Numbered from the stretch's first letter, positions 20,355 to 31,612 are shown. The stretch: DNA of 33,638 nt from Scleroderma bovista (GCA_037178675.1 JAYMGJ010000665.1:1-33638), one strand, 5' to 3'. Numbers and translations: made by a program. Notes: generated from the letters alone by a model not told the origin.

Positions 20355-23047
20355 GCGGGTTTGGGATTCAGCAGTGTGTCAGTGGTAGGGTGCTTGGCAC
20401 AGTATTCTCGCATCTGAGAAATACTTATTAGGACAAGATGGAAAACACTACATTGGATAATTGGAATAGAAACACCCGAGAAACAACACATATCTATTAT
20501 CTAGATCAAAGGAACACAAAGACTTACCATCATCAAGATTTTCTCTTTCACTGAGGTGGCTTCAGTGCCCCAGTGGGTCTGCACCCACAAGAAACGGATA
20601 GAGGGGTCAACAACTGCGAAGAATAAGTTTCAACAGGGTAAAGTTAGCCTCAAAACATGACAAAGTAAAATGCAATGTACACATAGCAAATGAATAGGTG
20701 TTGTTGGCCTGCATACATCCATGATATGTCACAACCCAGGAAAGCCCTTCTTCAATGAAAGGGTGAAGTTGTGGGTGGAGTGATGAATTTGCAATTGCCT
20801 GCCACTGAGTTATGAAGGTTTCATATGCAGGCAGAGCACCACCGAGTAGTGGGCTCCACTCTCCAGACATTGTATGCTGGGCAAGGGAAGGGGCCTGCAA
20901 AGTCTAGGTGATAAGGACTGGTGAGCATAGAAGAAAAAAAAACTAGCCTCCAAGATAAATTCTAGATCTTGCAGAACTTCCCAATCCAGGGATGCTAGCT
21001 TGAGCTGGGCAATGTCTGCATTTTGGGGTACAGCCAAGAAAAGGTCTATAGCCTAGAATAAATACATCACCTGAAAGTTCTGAAGTGTGGATGAATGTCT
21101 CAACAAACCTGATGTAGTGTATGAAGATGATTGATCATGAAATAAGTTGAGTCCCAGTGGGTCCTAACATCTTGAAGGAGTTGCACAACCAGAAGAGTGA
21201 CAGATTGACTGTCACTCGCAGTGAAGGATTGATTCTCATTCCCATGTTCAATTGATTGGCGGAAATTTGCTTGATGCTGGCCTGAAGCATGAAGCGCTCA
21301 CATGCACTCCCTTCCAAGCTCAATCGGGTTTTGACATACAGCACTGACATATCCAGTTTTGGCAATGGGCTGCCCCAGGGTGTTGAACCACTGAGATGCA
21401 ACATTAGTAAAATCCACATTCATGTACTTATCAATTGTGTTGCACACAAATGTTCATAATGTGAGGAAAGCAGCGAATGCGGCTCTCTTTGGGATCAAAA
21501 ATGAACTTGCATTCCTGCAGTAAGATTTGTGCCAGTTTCTCCATGGCAGTTTCATTGTTTGCGGCATTATTGAGAGTGAAGTGGCCCATCTACCAGGGGA
21601 TGAATAATGGAACACTAGATGAATCGAACACTTATGCCTCCCATGGGAATTTCGACGCAATCAATGAGGTGGAGCAAGGTCATTGCAAGCTCTTCACCTG
21701 TGTGCCAGGAAGGGAGATAATGGAATCCAATCAGTGCAGCCTTCAGGGTATGTAAGTGCACCTGTTTTTCCATCTTGTCTGATCCAATGTGCCATCATGG
21801 CAAGGTATGGATCAAGGTTATCTGCAGACCAGATGTCTGATGTAAATGAAAATTTACCAACAGCTTGCTGTGGAGGCCACCATTCAACCAATCCGACTCA
21901 GAACACAACCTAGAACTCACCTTGAGGTCAGCTTTGGGCACTACAAAGTAGTCTCGCCAGCCTTTAAGAATGAGTTCCCTTGTCTTTGTGCAGTGAGGTA
22001 TGCCAGAATCCTTGAGATTGCTGCACAACAGGAGGAGTAGCCTTCAAAATTCTGGGCATTCCATTACATTAATGGCCTGGGTTAACAACACCAACACATG
22101 ATATGATTAGTAAAGTATCACATCACAATGACTTATGTAACATACTTGGTTGTCAGCGACAATGAATCTCACTATATAGTCATGCAAGGTGCCAAGCAAG
22201 AATTCTGGCAAGTCAGCACCCAAGTCAGCCTTGAGGTGCTTCCCAAGGCCCAGTGGGATGCCATCCCCAACTTCAGGAGGAGGTGGAGGTGGGAGATTAT
22301 GGATTGTTACACCTTGATGAGTGAGCACAGCTTTGAGACTGTTATATGTATATCCCAAAGAGAAAGCGGCCTTGAGTAAGGGGATTTGCACAACCCAGTT
22401 CTCTTCTTCAAGTTTCTGGACATATAAGAGCATGTGCTGTGACTCCAAGTGGGCACAAAGCGAGGTAGTTGATGTCTGTGGGCTGAATTCAGGGTCATTG
22501 GGGAACCTTTCTCCACGCTCAGCATACTCTGCAACAATAACAAGTCACCTAGAGATAGTCCACAGTTCCTATATTAGTGATACAAAGTCATGACGTTGGA
22601 GTAAAAGCAATAAATGCACTCGCATGGTAGGCATATTGAACACTCCTTCCCCCTGTTAAAAAAGTGGCAGATATTGTAAGCTATGTTCTTGCCTTTTCGA
22701 GTTGAATGGCCTTGACTTGATTGACCAGTGGCCAATGGATCAGTAGTAGCCATATTGACAGCAGTTGTGGTAGCGCTTGTAGTACCTTGAGTACTTGCCG
22801 CTCGACTCTGTGATGCATCAGAGCTGGCACCATCAGAATTGCAATGGGTATTGAAACTTTCTTGTGCGTCGCTGTCATGCTCAGTATCGCCATCACAATA
22901 ACAGGCCAACAAACAGTGGTTGCAAACAGGATGGGTGTCAGGTGGGGGTGCACACACGGCAGGGGGGACCATGCACTCAAGAGCCATCAATGCAATGGGA
23001 ATAGGGAGTTCTTCAGTAGTTTTCACTTGCTGATGGCATCGAGTCAT
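20355..23047 (-). pseudogene. hAT-family transposase, decayed
   Basis: Pieces in order on the minus strand are: N-terminal low-complexity region from ATG at 23047; BED-like Cys pairs (CSICLPC, about 22640); SLCAHLESQHMLLYVQ (about 22450); IPHCTKTRELILKGWRDYF (about 21985); FSFTSDIWSADNLDPYLAMMAHWI (21860-21790); GHFTLNNAANNETAMEKLAQ (about 21580); SRIRCFPHIMNIC (about 21480); LASLDWEVLQDLEFILE (about 20990); and FLWVQTHWGTEAT (about 20580). The order and the DIW and HWI signatures match hAT transposases, nuclear cut-and-paste enzymes. Frameshifts, a TGA at 22046-22044 and loss of the C-terminal dimerisation domain, where LTR copy 4 abuts at 20354, make it inactive. Exons cannot be joined with confidence. 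Confidence 0.75.
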
Positions 23048-23279
23048 GGTATGGGAGACTAAAAGTGGGTTGATGAGTAAAATCTCAAGTGTGGATGAGG
23101 TTCTTATAGTGCAGACACTGCACTTATACTTACAGGCCCTTGGGGCCTCAAGTTTGAACCCTGACCTTAAACATGAGCCCCATTTATCTTGTGAAAACAA
23201 TTCTATTGTAATAGAAATGCTGCATGGGCCAATGGGGATGATAAGGGGAAACATAAAAAGCTGACAGTGACATGGGATG

Positions 23280-25051
23280 AGTCAAGGAACTACTGACATG
23301 TTGAGAACCTTCCCATAATTTGTGATCTAAGATAACTGGGGTGCTTTCTGTGAACATGTAACTCGGGGAGTGACCATAAGGGAGACTTCAGAGTTAATGG
23401 GAAGGGTGGTGACACTGGTGGAAGTGGACAAATGTTCTTCATCCCTGTACTTGTTGTCAGAGTGAGTGCGCTTGGTTCCATGGAAGACAGAGTGGAACCA
23501 TGCTAGATAACAGGCATGAGTGGTGAATTCAGCCGCAGGCACCAATGCCAGTTGAATGACACTCCAATCAATGATAGGTGTAATTTGATGTTGAGATGAA
23601 GCTTCTTGATGAATGCAATCATTGAGACTTTCACTTTCACTAACCCCTCATTGATCATGGCTGTAATGCCAGTCATAGAAATCACTGGGTATAGAGTCTG
23701 CAGGAATAATGCATCAGAGGTAGCCACCATATATAGCATACATCACTGACACCACAGGTCACCTGAACCTTATCAATATTGATCTCCTCATCCATGTCAC
23801 TCTTGACCCACACATGGTACTCGACAGAGGAGATGCTGCACCACTGGTGCCCGGCAATCATGATGGGCTGGAGCATAAAATCTTCTTTGAGGCTAGAGTC
23901 GGATTTGGATTTGGAGCTAATGTCAGATTCATTGAATCTGAGGAAAGATGTGGCATCTTGGAACTTCTCCTCCTGAGAAAACATCCTCCATGCTTGTGAT
24001 TCCTCTGTTGATCTATGGTAGGTCTCACTCTCATTGATCAGTATCATGATAACCAGAGCTATCTCAGGATGAGCAGCCAACTCATTCCTGATTTTCTCCT
24101 CCAAATCACTTTTGTTTTGAGAGAAGGTGCACTCCATGATGGCAAGGACTTCAAAGTCTTGACCCCTGGACATCTTCTGTTTCAGAGACATTATAATAAG
24201 GCTAAGATCAGGGGTTGCAGAAAACCCTGTTTGTGACAATTGGAATGTAAAGTTTGACTTGAAGGTAGCACAAAGGATGCGCTTGTTGATAGGGAGCTGC
24301 TGCACTGCAGGGTTCATCACCTCCTTGAGATCGGTTAAAGGGACTTCATGTGTTGCTCATGGCCACTCCACAATGACGACATCTCCCTGAGGACTGTGGG
24401 TTAACCTAACATCTCAGCTGTTGGCATAAAATACATCAACAAACTGTGTGGGTATGTACTTTGGCTTCATTGGAAAGAGGGACGATTCCTCGATAAGATA
24501 GGAGAGTGCTTCAAATTCCTGCATGGTGATCCCATGGAATATCTGTTGGAGTGACTGTTAGCGACCATATATCTTGACGCACCACACCCCACGCACCTTC
24601 ATTGATGTATCTGTGATGTTGGCATCACCCTCTGGTGACAAGAGATGCTTGAGGGCGTCCTTGAACAATTCTTGATGGGAGTAAGTTTCTAAGTCAGATA
24701 GAACCAATGACACATACTGGACATCAAAACTGGTTGTGGAGTGGACTTTGGAAGTGCAGCAAGCACTTTGCTGTACTTGTTGATGATGTCAACTGACACA
24801 GCTTTTGAGATTGCTGGAGTTCAGCTTGTGAAGGCCATGGGTGAGGTTGAATTGCCAGTGCCATTTGTGGGCGTTGTAGATGCAGCCGCCTTTGCAGCCA
24901 CCTTTTGAGCTCTGTGTGAGAAAGATAACTCGGGGGGGCCGGAAGGAACAAAGGACTGTGGCGATGACTTACGCTTGTGCTTAGGTTGGGATCATTCAGT
25001 GCTGCCAGAGATTGAGTAACAAGGTTGGTTGCCTGTCACAGCAGTCAACAT
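23280..25051 (-). pseudogene. Unrecognised basidiomycete-type gene, decayed
   Basis: An ATG at 25051 with CACC before it opens a frame that continues, through introns near 24970-24905 and 24600-24548, into VDIINKYSKVLAALPKSTPQ, VQYVSLVLSDLETYSHQELF, FHGITMQEFEALSYLIEESS and RLTHSPQGDVVIVEW. The longest open part (24320-23700) includes FSATPDLSLIIM followed by LAIMECTFSQNKSDLEEK, then HQWCSISSVEYHVWVK. An intron (23769-23700) leads to LYPVISMTGITAMINEGL. In-frame TGAs at 24994, 24823, 24416 and 24359 and some frameshifts break it. I cannot name the family. The PD...E spacing loosely recalls PD-(D/E)XK folds, which is speculative. Confidence 0.45.
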
Positions 25052-25473
25052 GGTGGGGGGGAGGGTTCTACTTGAGGTCTTCTTGTGGGTATTTGCTGTG
25101 TTGCGTGTGATGTACCTATGTTTGTTCAGCATAACTGAGCCCAAAAAATGGTACTGTCAGAACGTGGGATGAATCCGATAGGGTGATTGATGAAGGTTGA
25201 GTTAATATCATCATTTCAACTTTCAAAGGGATCATTCAAATCTCACCTTCCCATTTAAACGTTGAACTTAAATGCTGACACCAAAGTTAAACTCCATTGA
25301 ACATCCATAAGTCAAGGACAAAGGAGGAGGGTACAGGTAAGACCGTGTCAATAAGAAGCTGGGTGCAACGTGGATGTTGTGATGCTTTTATTGCCCTTGA
25401 TTCTGTGTTGACTCACCAGCAGATAGTACAATCCCTGAAAGCTGAACAAGTCTTGAAATCTTTGAGAGTCAAA
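25052..25473. other. Gap between divergent gene remnants
   Basis: This lies between the start of the minus-strand unrecognised gene and the start of the kinase-like frame, so it would hold both promoters. A plus-strand frame from about 25297 continues into the kinase start (LKSLRVKMRDVV) but shows no domain before it. No clear TATA box was seen. Confidence 0.4.
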
Positions 25474-26676
25474 ATGAGAGATGTGGTTCACGTTGATGGC
25501 AGATACACACTGGAAGAGGAGCTGGGCAAAGGTTCATGTGGTGAGCAAAATATTTTTTACATGAATCGGCTTGAACAATGATTTTTGTCAGCTACTGTGT
25601 AGCGTGCTCGAGACATAATTACCAAGCAAATTGTTGCAATCAAGTTGGAACGCATCATGGATAAGCCTGAGTCTTACTTAGAACACGAGTACACAGTTCT
25701 TAATCAGCTCCAAGGTGGTAATGGAGTGCTGCAACCTCTCTGGTTCGGAAGAGAGGGATCCTATTGAGCGATGAGATCCTCGGTCCATCCCTAGACAAAT
25801 TAATTCAAGCGTCTTCTGATGGCATATTTGGACTGGGTCATGTCATTGAGTTGGGACTGCAAATAGTCAGTTCATTGATCAACATCCCCTCTCGCCTGAA
25901 TCTGTCTGACCCATGACCCATGACCCATAGATATCATGTCTCGAGTACATCCACTCCCACAACATTATTCACCATGACATCAAACCCCAGAACATCCTTA
26001 TGGGCACTGCAGAGTCGAAGAATACCACTTTTCTTATTGACTTTGGCATCACAAAGCAATACTGCCACCCATCATCACACATTCATATTCCAATGATAGA
26101 ATCCCGTCAACTCATTGGTACACCATATAGAAAGGTGGTGGTCTGCACAGGGAAGGTCTAGCCTGAAAGAAGGGAGAAGGAGAACTGTAGGGTAACCTCA
26201 GTAGTCTGGCAAGCTACTAATATATTAGATATACCTGTAGGGTAACTACAAGGTATCAGTAAGGAATAGACAAGATAGTCAGTGGTACTTACCCTCAGTA
26301 GTCTGGCAAGCTACTGAGGGAACTATAGTAATAGAAACTACTGTAGTGCGATGTATGCTTATGTAAGTATATAAACAAACCATAACAGTCTGTTTATCTC
26401 CAACACACCGGCTTTTACATCTATCAATAGTCATCTTGGGTGTGAATTAAGCCAGAGAGACGATCTCGAGGCTTTGGTATACACTCTTATGTTTCTCTAT
26501 AGTGGGTCGTTGCCATGGCTGGGTTGGGGCGGTCATCATTCATCAAGTTCATCTATTCAGTCATTGAAAGAATCATTAGAAACTGGCTGTCCTTTTGAGA
26601 TGCCGATGGAACTCCTCAATTTCCTCTCATATACTTGCAATCTTTCATTCACACAAAAACCAGATTACAACCATCT
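25474..26676 (+). pseudogene. Casein kinase 1-like protein kinase, broken
   Basis: From ATG at 25474 the sequence gives the glycine loop LGKGSCG. An intron (25541-25591) leads to RARDIITKQIVAIKLE (catalytic Lys), then LLGPSL-like and IELGLQI text. A second intron (25866-25930) precedes LEYIHSHNIIHHDIKPQNIL, DFGITKQY (26039) and LIGTPYR. After an insertion come INSHLGCELSQRDDLEALVY and GSLPWLG, typical of CK1. The usual HRD is HHD. A TAG at 25600-25602, where Tyr is expected, and a frameshift near 25765 disable it. A small LTR-like insert splits it at 26136-26419. It stops after KPDYNHL, where the chromovirus LTR begins at 26677. CK1 enzymes phosphorylate Ser/Thr on many targets. Confidence 0.8.
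26136..26419. mobile_element. 284-bp LTR-like insert in the kinase pseudogene
   Basis: The insert begins TGGTGGTCTG and ends GGCTTTTACA (TG...CA), with TATATAAAC at about 26370. It separates PYR from the SIN(S) motif of the CK1 domain. Inside are two direct copies of CCTCAGTAGTCTGGCAAGCT about 90 bp apart and two of CTGTAGGGTAAC. No target duplication is evident, so the exact ends are uncertain. Confidence 0.45.
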
Positions 26677-27318
26677 TGTCAAGTCCGGGTCTACTCCGGT
26701 AGGGGGTCCGGTCAAGTCTGGACGAGCACGGACGAAGGAAGAGGGCAGAGGACTGGACGAGAGATTAGTCCGGCCGGAGTTGGTGACCGCTTGGATTCAA
26801 CGACTAAGGACAACGAGCGTTGATCCCTTGCGTAGGTTCCGGTCAAGAAGGGGAGACGGAGACAGAGACGGAGACGGGCAAGATCAGGAGTAGAGACTAT
26901 GGTTGATTTCAGACTGAGGTATACAGGACGGAGTACAGGGTACTTATACTACGGAGAACTAGGGTCGAGTATTTACGGTGACAAGTAAACAGCCCAAAGG
27001 GCGGACAAGGGATAACCGGAGAAAGTACTAGGTCAGGTCCGATGAAAATAAAGTCAGGTCCGGGTAAAATAAATCAGGTCTGGTGAAAATAACACAAGGC
27101 AGGAGATATAACAAGTACACGGGGAGCTCACGACCAAGCAGGGTTGACGGCGAGGTGTGGTAACGAACGAATAGAGCATAGACCAAGGGTCGTGCTTAAC
27201 GGAAGGTTATCTGCGTGAGCGCGACCGGAGTAACTGGTGGGCGACCGGAGTTGAGCTGTAAAGCTGCGAAGTGACCGGAGTGACCGGATAGGACCCGGAG
27301 TTGGACATGGTCGTAACA
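26677..27318 (-). repeat. Chromovirus 3' LTR
   Basis: Read on the minus strand it runs from TGTTACGACC (27318) to CGGACTTGACA (26677), 642 bp. The start is fixed by the polypurine tract and the end by the abrupt join to kinase homology. It is rich in the words CCGGAGT and GTCCGG. The partner LTR is outside the window. Confidence 0.8.
26941..26949 (-). promoter_or_regulatory. TATA-like box in the chromovirus LTR
   Basis: GTATAAGTA on the minus strand lies about 370 bp into the 642-bp LTR, a reasonable U3/R boundary. It is the only good TATA-like word I see in this LTR. Confidence 0.4.
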
Positions 27319-27334
27319 GTATCCCCCTTTTAGG
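27319..27334 (-). other. Polypurine tract of the chromovirus
   Basis: On the minus strand CCTAAAAGGGGGATAC directly precedes the TGTTACG start of the 3' LTR. This is the plus-strand priming site and it defines the LTR boundary. Confidence 0.85.
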
Positions 27335-27483
27335 GGCCGAACCCATGAGGCCCCAATGAGGCTGTCGTGTGGTCGCCTAGAACAATGCGGAGTCCGGAGT
27401 GATTGTCTGGGTACGAAATTTGGACCTATAAAGATCAGACCAGTTTGGCCTTTTACCCCCAGTTTCCTGCCATCGATCAAAAC

Positions 27484-28553
27484 ATGACAAACACTGCTAA
27501 GTCCATCAGCCCCGTCGCCCCCGCTGCCACCGAGTCCAAGGATTGGACGAAGGCCTCTACGCCGGAGTTGCAATCCGGTAGCGAAGACGAGTCGGACGTC
27601 CTTGATGCCAAAGCGAAGGAGCGTCGTCGACGTAAGCAAGTGAAGAGGGAGGAAAAACAACATAGGGAAGAGGCGGAGAGGCGAGCGCGCGAAGAGGCGG
27701 AGGCCAGAGCACGAGAGGAGGCGGAGAGAGCCAAGGCGGAGGCGGAACGCAGAGCAAGGGAGGAGGCAGAACGCCAAGCGCGGGAGCAGGCGGAGAAGGA
27801 CAGGGTGGAGGTGCAACGGAGGGCTGCAGAGGTCGCCGCGAGGCAGAGAGTGATGGTGCAGGAGGCGTCGAAGAAGAGGATGAGGGAGGAGCCGGAGGCA
27901 GGTCCGAGTGGTGACCGGAGTGAGGAAGCCCAGTAAGCAGTTTTTTATCTTCTTCTACGATTTTTCACTAATTTCCTGGCAGGTGCGTTCGTTGTGCCAA
28001 GCACAAGGCCAAGTGCGAGCAGGACCCTGAAAAGCCCAAGCAGCGCGCGTGCATGAAGTGCACCGGTCTCAAGGAGCGGTGCGAGTGGCCGGAGGTGGGA
28101 GATCCGGGTCCGGTAGTGGACAAAGGGAAGGGCAAGGCGAAGGAGGTCGCAGCGTCGCCGCGAGGAGGGGAGAAGCGGAAAAAGAAGAAGACGACTGCGA
28201 AGGTTGTCGACAATGACGACATCGTCGAAGTACCGGGACCGTCTGGGCAACGGTCCGGGTTCGACCCTAGGCCGTTTCTAGAGCGGCTGGACAAGCTGAC
28301 CGGAGCGGTGGAAGAGATGACCGGACAGATGCGCCGGGTAGCGGATGCCACCCGCTCTGTGGCCAAAGGAAACGAGCGGCTGACGGCCGGCCTCGAGACA
28401 TTCCTCGAGGAATGCCGTTTCTTCACGGCGCCTTGGGATGAGGACGAGGAGTTGGAGGACAGCGAGCCGGAGGTCGACCCGGAGGAGGTCGAACAGGAGG
28501 TCCATGGGCTCCAAGAGGAGCAGGAGAACCCTGGCGGCGCTGTTCCGGAGTAA
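27484..28553 (+). CDS. Antisense coiled-coil / Zn(II)2Cys6 protein inside the chromovirus
   Basis: Two exons, 27484-27932 and 27983-28553, flank a 50-bp GTAAGC...GGCAG intron with a CACTAAT branch word. Joined, they encode 339 residues. Residues about 45-135 are a highly charged Arg/Glu/Ala coiled coil. The splice restores C151-x2-C-x6-C-x11-C-x2-C-x6-C183, the full fungal binuclear zinc cluster known from Gal4-like DNA-binding proteins. A basic KRKKKK patch and an acidic, Glu-rich tail follow. It lies between the 3' LTR and pol on the opposite strand, converging on the pol stop with a 164-bp gap. Its ATG is 166 bp from the LTR, which may supply its promoter. The frame is free of stops. A nuclear regulatory role is inference; the upstream in-frame start at 27403 is less likely. 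Confidence 0.75.
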
Positions 28554-28717
28554 GTGGTCCGGTCCGGACTTTGTAAATAGAAAGTGTAATTAGTTTGACT
28601 TTTTTGTTTATAAAGAAAAGTGATCTGAGTTTAGTGAGTGATATTACAAGATGAAGTGAAACAGAGAGTGAAACAGATAAGAGAGATGGATAAAAGAAAC
28701 AGAGAGCGAGAGTATTA

Positions 28718-31606
28718 CTACATAGACGCGAGTGGTCCGGGTTTGTCCGGGTACCAGACATGATAATCTTCTAACAGTTCCGTAGCGTTGCCTAGTTCCG
28801 TGGCGAGTAGCCATGACGTTTCTTCGTCAGTTCCTTCGTAACCGGACCAACGTACCAAGTAAAGCAACTTGCACGTTCTGCGTCGACGGTCAACCTTGGA
28901 GTCGAGGATCTCAGAGATCTCGAACTCCAGTTCACCATCTACTTCGACCGGTGGCGGAGGAGGTTGCAGCCGGTCTGGTATGGTATTAGGTATGGCCGGT
29001 TCGAGTTGGGAGACATGGAAGACAGGGTGAACTGCGCGCATGGAATCTGGAAGACGGAGCGTAAAAGAGAGGGAGCCTACTTGCGCGATGATAGTGTAGG
29101 GCCCCAGGTTCTTCTCTGATAGCTTTTTGGATGGTCGAGTAGACCGGAAGTATTTGGCTTTCACATATACTTGGTCGCCAACCTTGAAGTCCGGTGCCGG
29201 AGTACGTTTGGCATCAGCCGGACCTTGGTAGCGAAGTTGCGCGTTGGCCATTTCTTCTCGAAGGTATTGGTGCAGCGACTCGAGGTCGACTGCGTAATCA
29301 CGAGCCCGTGCGGAGGTCATATCTCGTTCTGGGTAAACGGAGATGTTAGGGTGGTAACCTTTGTTGGCAAAGAAGGGTGAAACTCCGGTAGTAGCACTAG
29401 GTGCATTGTTGTATGCGAACTCCGCCAATGGGAGTAGGTCCGCCCAGTTGTCCTGCTGGTAGTTGCAGTAGATCCGGAGGTACTGTTCGAGAGTCTGGTT
29501 GGAGCGCTCAGTCTGGCCATCGCCCTCCGGGTGGTAACCGGAGGTGAAGTGGAGGTGCATGTCGAGGGCCTTTCCGAGTGACCGGAAGAAGTGAGAGACG
29601 AACTCGGTACCGCGATCTGAGGTGACGTGGGCGGGAACACCGTGCTTGGAGAACACGTGAAGTAAGAAGAGCTTTGCGAGCTCTGGGCTAGTGATGGTGT
29701 CGTGGGTAGGGATGAAAATGGCTTGTTTAGAAAGCCGGTCCACCACGACCAGGATGGCTGTGAAGCCAGTAGATGAAGGGAGTTGCTCTATGAAGTCCAT
29801 TGAGATGGAGTTCCAAGGCTTCTCCGGTACAGGGAGCTGTTTCAGCAACCCGTAGGGTCTATGGCGCGGTGTCTTAGCTCTTGCACAGGAGGTACAGGAC
29901 CGGACGTAATCCTTGACGAAGGTCCGGAGACCAGGCCAAGTATACTCACGCCGGATTAGTTCTAGAGTCCGGTTTTGCCCAAAGTGACCAGCAAGTGGGT
30001 GGTCGTGTCGATACCGGAGTACCCGGAGACGGAGGTCATCCAAGTCCGGTACGTATATGCGACCGTCTAGTCGAAGGAATCCAGCCTCGTCGGTGGACCA
30101 ACGAGAGTCCGGTGGATCTGTGAGGTGGACCTGGGCAATGGGATCAGAGGGTAGTGCAGAGAGGATGTCGCTATGGAGTGTTTCCACATCCATGATTGCG
30201 ACTGCACGGAGGACCGGAAACTCTAGATAAGTAGCGCGAAGAGAATTAGAGAGCTGTTCGTGAGTGAACACCGGCCTAAGATTTTGGGGGTTAACCTGGG
30301 CGTAGCCACTATCCCCCTCTTTGGGGTAGACGTCCCATCGTCTAGTGAGAGCGTCCGGCTTGGCACCGAGTTTTCCGGGACGGAAACGAATGACAAGATT
30401 AAATTGTGATAGAAATTCAGACCACCGGGCTTGCCGGCGGGACAGTACTTTTGAGGTGGAGAAGTACTCGAGGTTTTTGTGGTCCGTGACGACGTCTATT
30501 GGAGAGGCGGAACCTTCGAGGTAATGGCGCCAGTTCCGGAAAGCTTCGAAGATAGCCAGCAACTCCTTATCGTGGGTGTCGTAGTTTAACTCCGGAGCAG
30601 TCAGGGTCTGGGAGTAGTATGCGACCGGACGGATCTCTCCGTCGGCGCAGGTGATAGACAAGATGCCAGCGACAGCGTAGTCGGAGGCGTCAGTTTCCAC
30701 GATGATAGGGGTGTCCGGAACAAAGTGAGTGAGGATGGGCGCGGTGGTGAAGGCGTGCTTGAGAGCATTGAAAGAACGTCGACAGTCCTCAGAGAAATTC
30801 CAGGGAGCATCCTTCCGTGTGAGCCGGGTGAGGGGAACCACAATGTCAGAGTAGTTGAATATGAACCGGCGGTAGAAATTGGCAAAGCCCAAGAAGGATT
30901 GGATGACCTTTACCTTTCGAGGTTCAGGCCAGTCGGAGATGGTTTGGATCTTGTCCGGAGACATAGTCAAACCGTCCGGAGAGAGGCGATAGCCAAGGTA
31001 CTCTACCGAGTCTGAGTGGAACTCACATTTCTCCGGTTTGGCGAAGAGGCCATGCAACCGGAGTCGGCGGAGAACTTCCCGGACGTGCTGCTGGTGGGAC
31101 TCCATATCCTCGGAGTAGATGAGGATGTCGTCCAGGTATACGACGACGCAGACATCCAGCATGTCAGCAAAGATCGTGTTGACAAAGCGCTGGAATGCTG
31201 CAGGGGCGTTAGTGAGGCCAAAGGGCATTACTAACCACTCGTAAGACCCATAGCGCGTGCGGAAGGCGGTCTTCCATTCATCGCCCGGAGCAATCCGGAC
31301 AAGGTGGTAGGCATGCCGGAGGTCGATCTTGGAATAGATTTTGGCATGGCTGGGAGAGTCCAAAAGGTCAGAGATAAGAGGGAGTGGATAGCGATCCTTT
31401 TTAGTAATTTTGTTAAGGCCTCGGAAGTCAACGCAGAGGCGAAGTGAGCCATCCTTCTTCTTTACGAAGAGGACCGGAGCAGCGTGGGAGGAGGCGGTAG
31501 GACGGATGAAACCTGTATTAAGATTCTTGTCGATGAAAGTCCGGAGAGCGGAGAGCTCAACCGGAGACAGTGAGTAGAGGGTTCCCAGAGGAGGGGAGGT
31601 ACCTTC
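28718..31606 (-). CDS. Chromovirus reverse transcriptase-RNase H-integrase-chromodomain
   Basis: The frame is open from about 31606 to the stop at 28718, roughly 960 residues. Reverse transcriptase has FVKKKDGSLRLCVDFRGLN, MPFGLTNAPAAFQ and YLDD at 31138-31127. RNase H has ETDASDYAVAGIL and TDHKNLEYF. Integrase has an HHCC zinc site (H...H...CTSC) and the Asp, Asp, Glu of MDFIEQLP, TSDRGTEF and DGQTERSN. A chromodomain near the end (EFEISEILDSK, LVRWSGYEGTDEETSW) would guide insertion to chromatin. The N-terminus is cut from protease by an indel near 31606-31612, so it could not be made as part of the polyprotein without repair. Confidence 0.92.
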   Translation of the reverse strand, partial: EGTSPPLGTLYSLSPVELSALRTFIDKNLNTGFIRPTASSHAAPVLFVKKKDGSLRLCVDFRGLNKITKKDRYPLPLISDLLDSPSHAKIYSKIDLRHAYHLVRIAPGDEWKTAFRTRYGSYEWLVMPFGLTNAPAAFQRFVNTIFADMLDVCVVVYLDDILIYSEDMESHQQHVREVLRRLRLHGLFAKPEKCEFHSDSVEYLGYRLSPDGLTMSPDKIQTISDWPEPRKVKVIQSFLGFANFYRRFIFNYSDIVVPLTRLTRKDAPWNFSEDCRRSFNALKHAFTTAPILTHFVPDTPIIVETDASDYAVAGILSITCADGEIRPVAYYSQTLTAPELNYDTHDKELLAIFEAFRNWRHYLEGSASPIDVVTDHKNLEYFSTSKVLSRRQARWSEFLSQFNLVIRFRPGKLGAKPDALTRRWDVYPKEGDSGYAQVNPQNLRPVFTHEQLSNSLRATYLEFPVLRAVAIMDVETLHSDILSALPSDPIAQVHLTDPPDSRWSTDEAGFLRLDGRIYVPDLDDLRLRVLRYRHDHPLAGHFGQNRTLELIRREYTWPGLRTFVKDYVRSCTSCARAKTPRHRPYGLLKQLPVPEKPWNSISMDFIEQLPSSTGFTAILVVVDRLSKQAIFIPTHDTITSPELAKLFLLHVFSKHGVPAHVTSDRGTEFVSHFFRSLGKALDMHLHFTSGYHPEGDGQTERSNQTLEQYLRIYCNYQQDNWADLLPLAEFAYNNAPSATTGVSPFFANKGYHPNISVYPERDMTSARARDYAVDLESLHQYLREEMANAQLRYQGPADAKRTPAPDFKVGDQVYVKAKYFRSTRPSKKLSEKNLGPYTIIAQVGSLSFTLRLPDSMRAVHPVFHVSQLEPAIPNTIPDRLQPPPPPVEVDGELEFEISEILDSKVDRRRRTCKLLYLVRWSGYEGTDEETSWLLATELGNATELLEDYHVWYPDKPGPLASM

Positions 31607-31612
31607 TTCAAG

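Noticed and set aside
27196..27816. Minus-strand open frame of about 206 codons opposite the coiled-coil exon
   Set aside because: It reads the complement of a repetitive Arg/Glu-coding stretch, giving Leu/Arg-rich low complexity; the plus-strand frame has the intron and zinc cluster.
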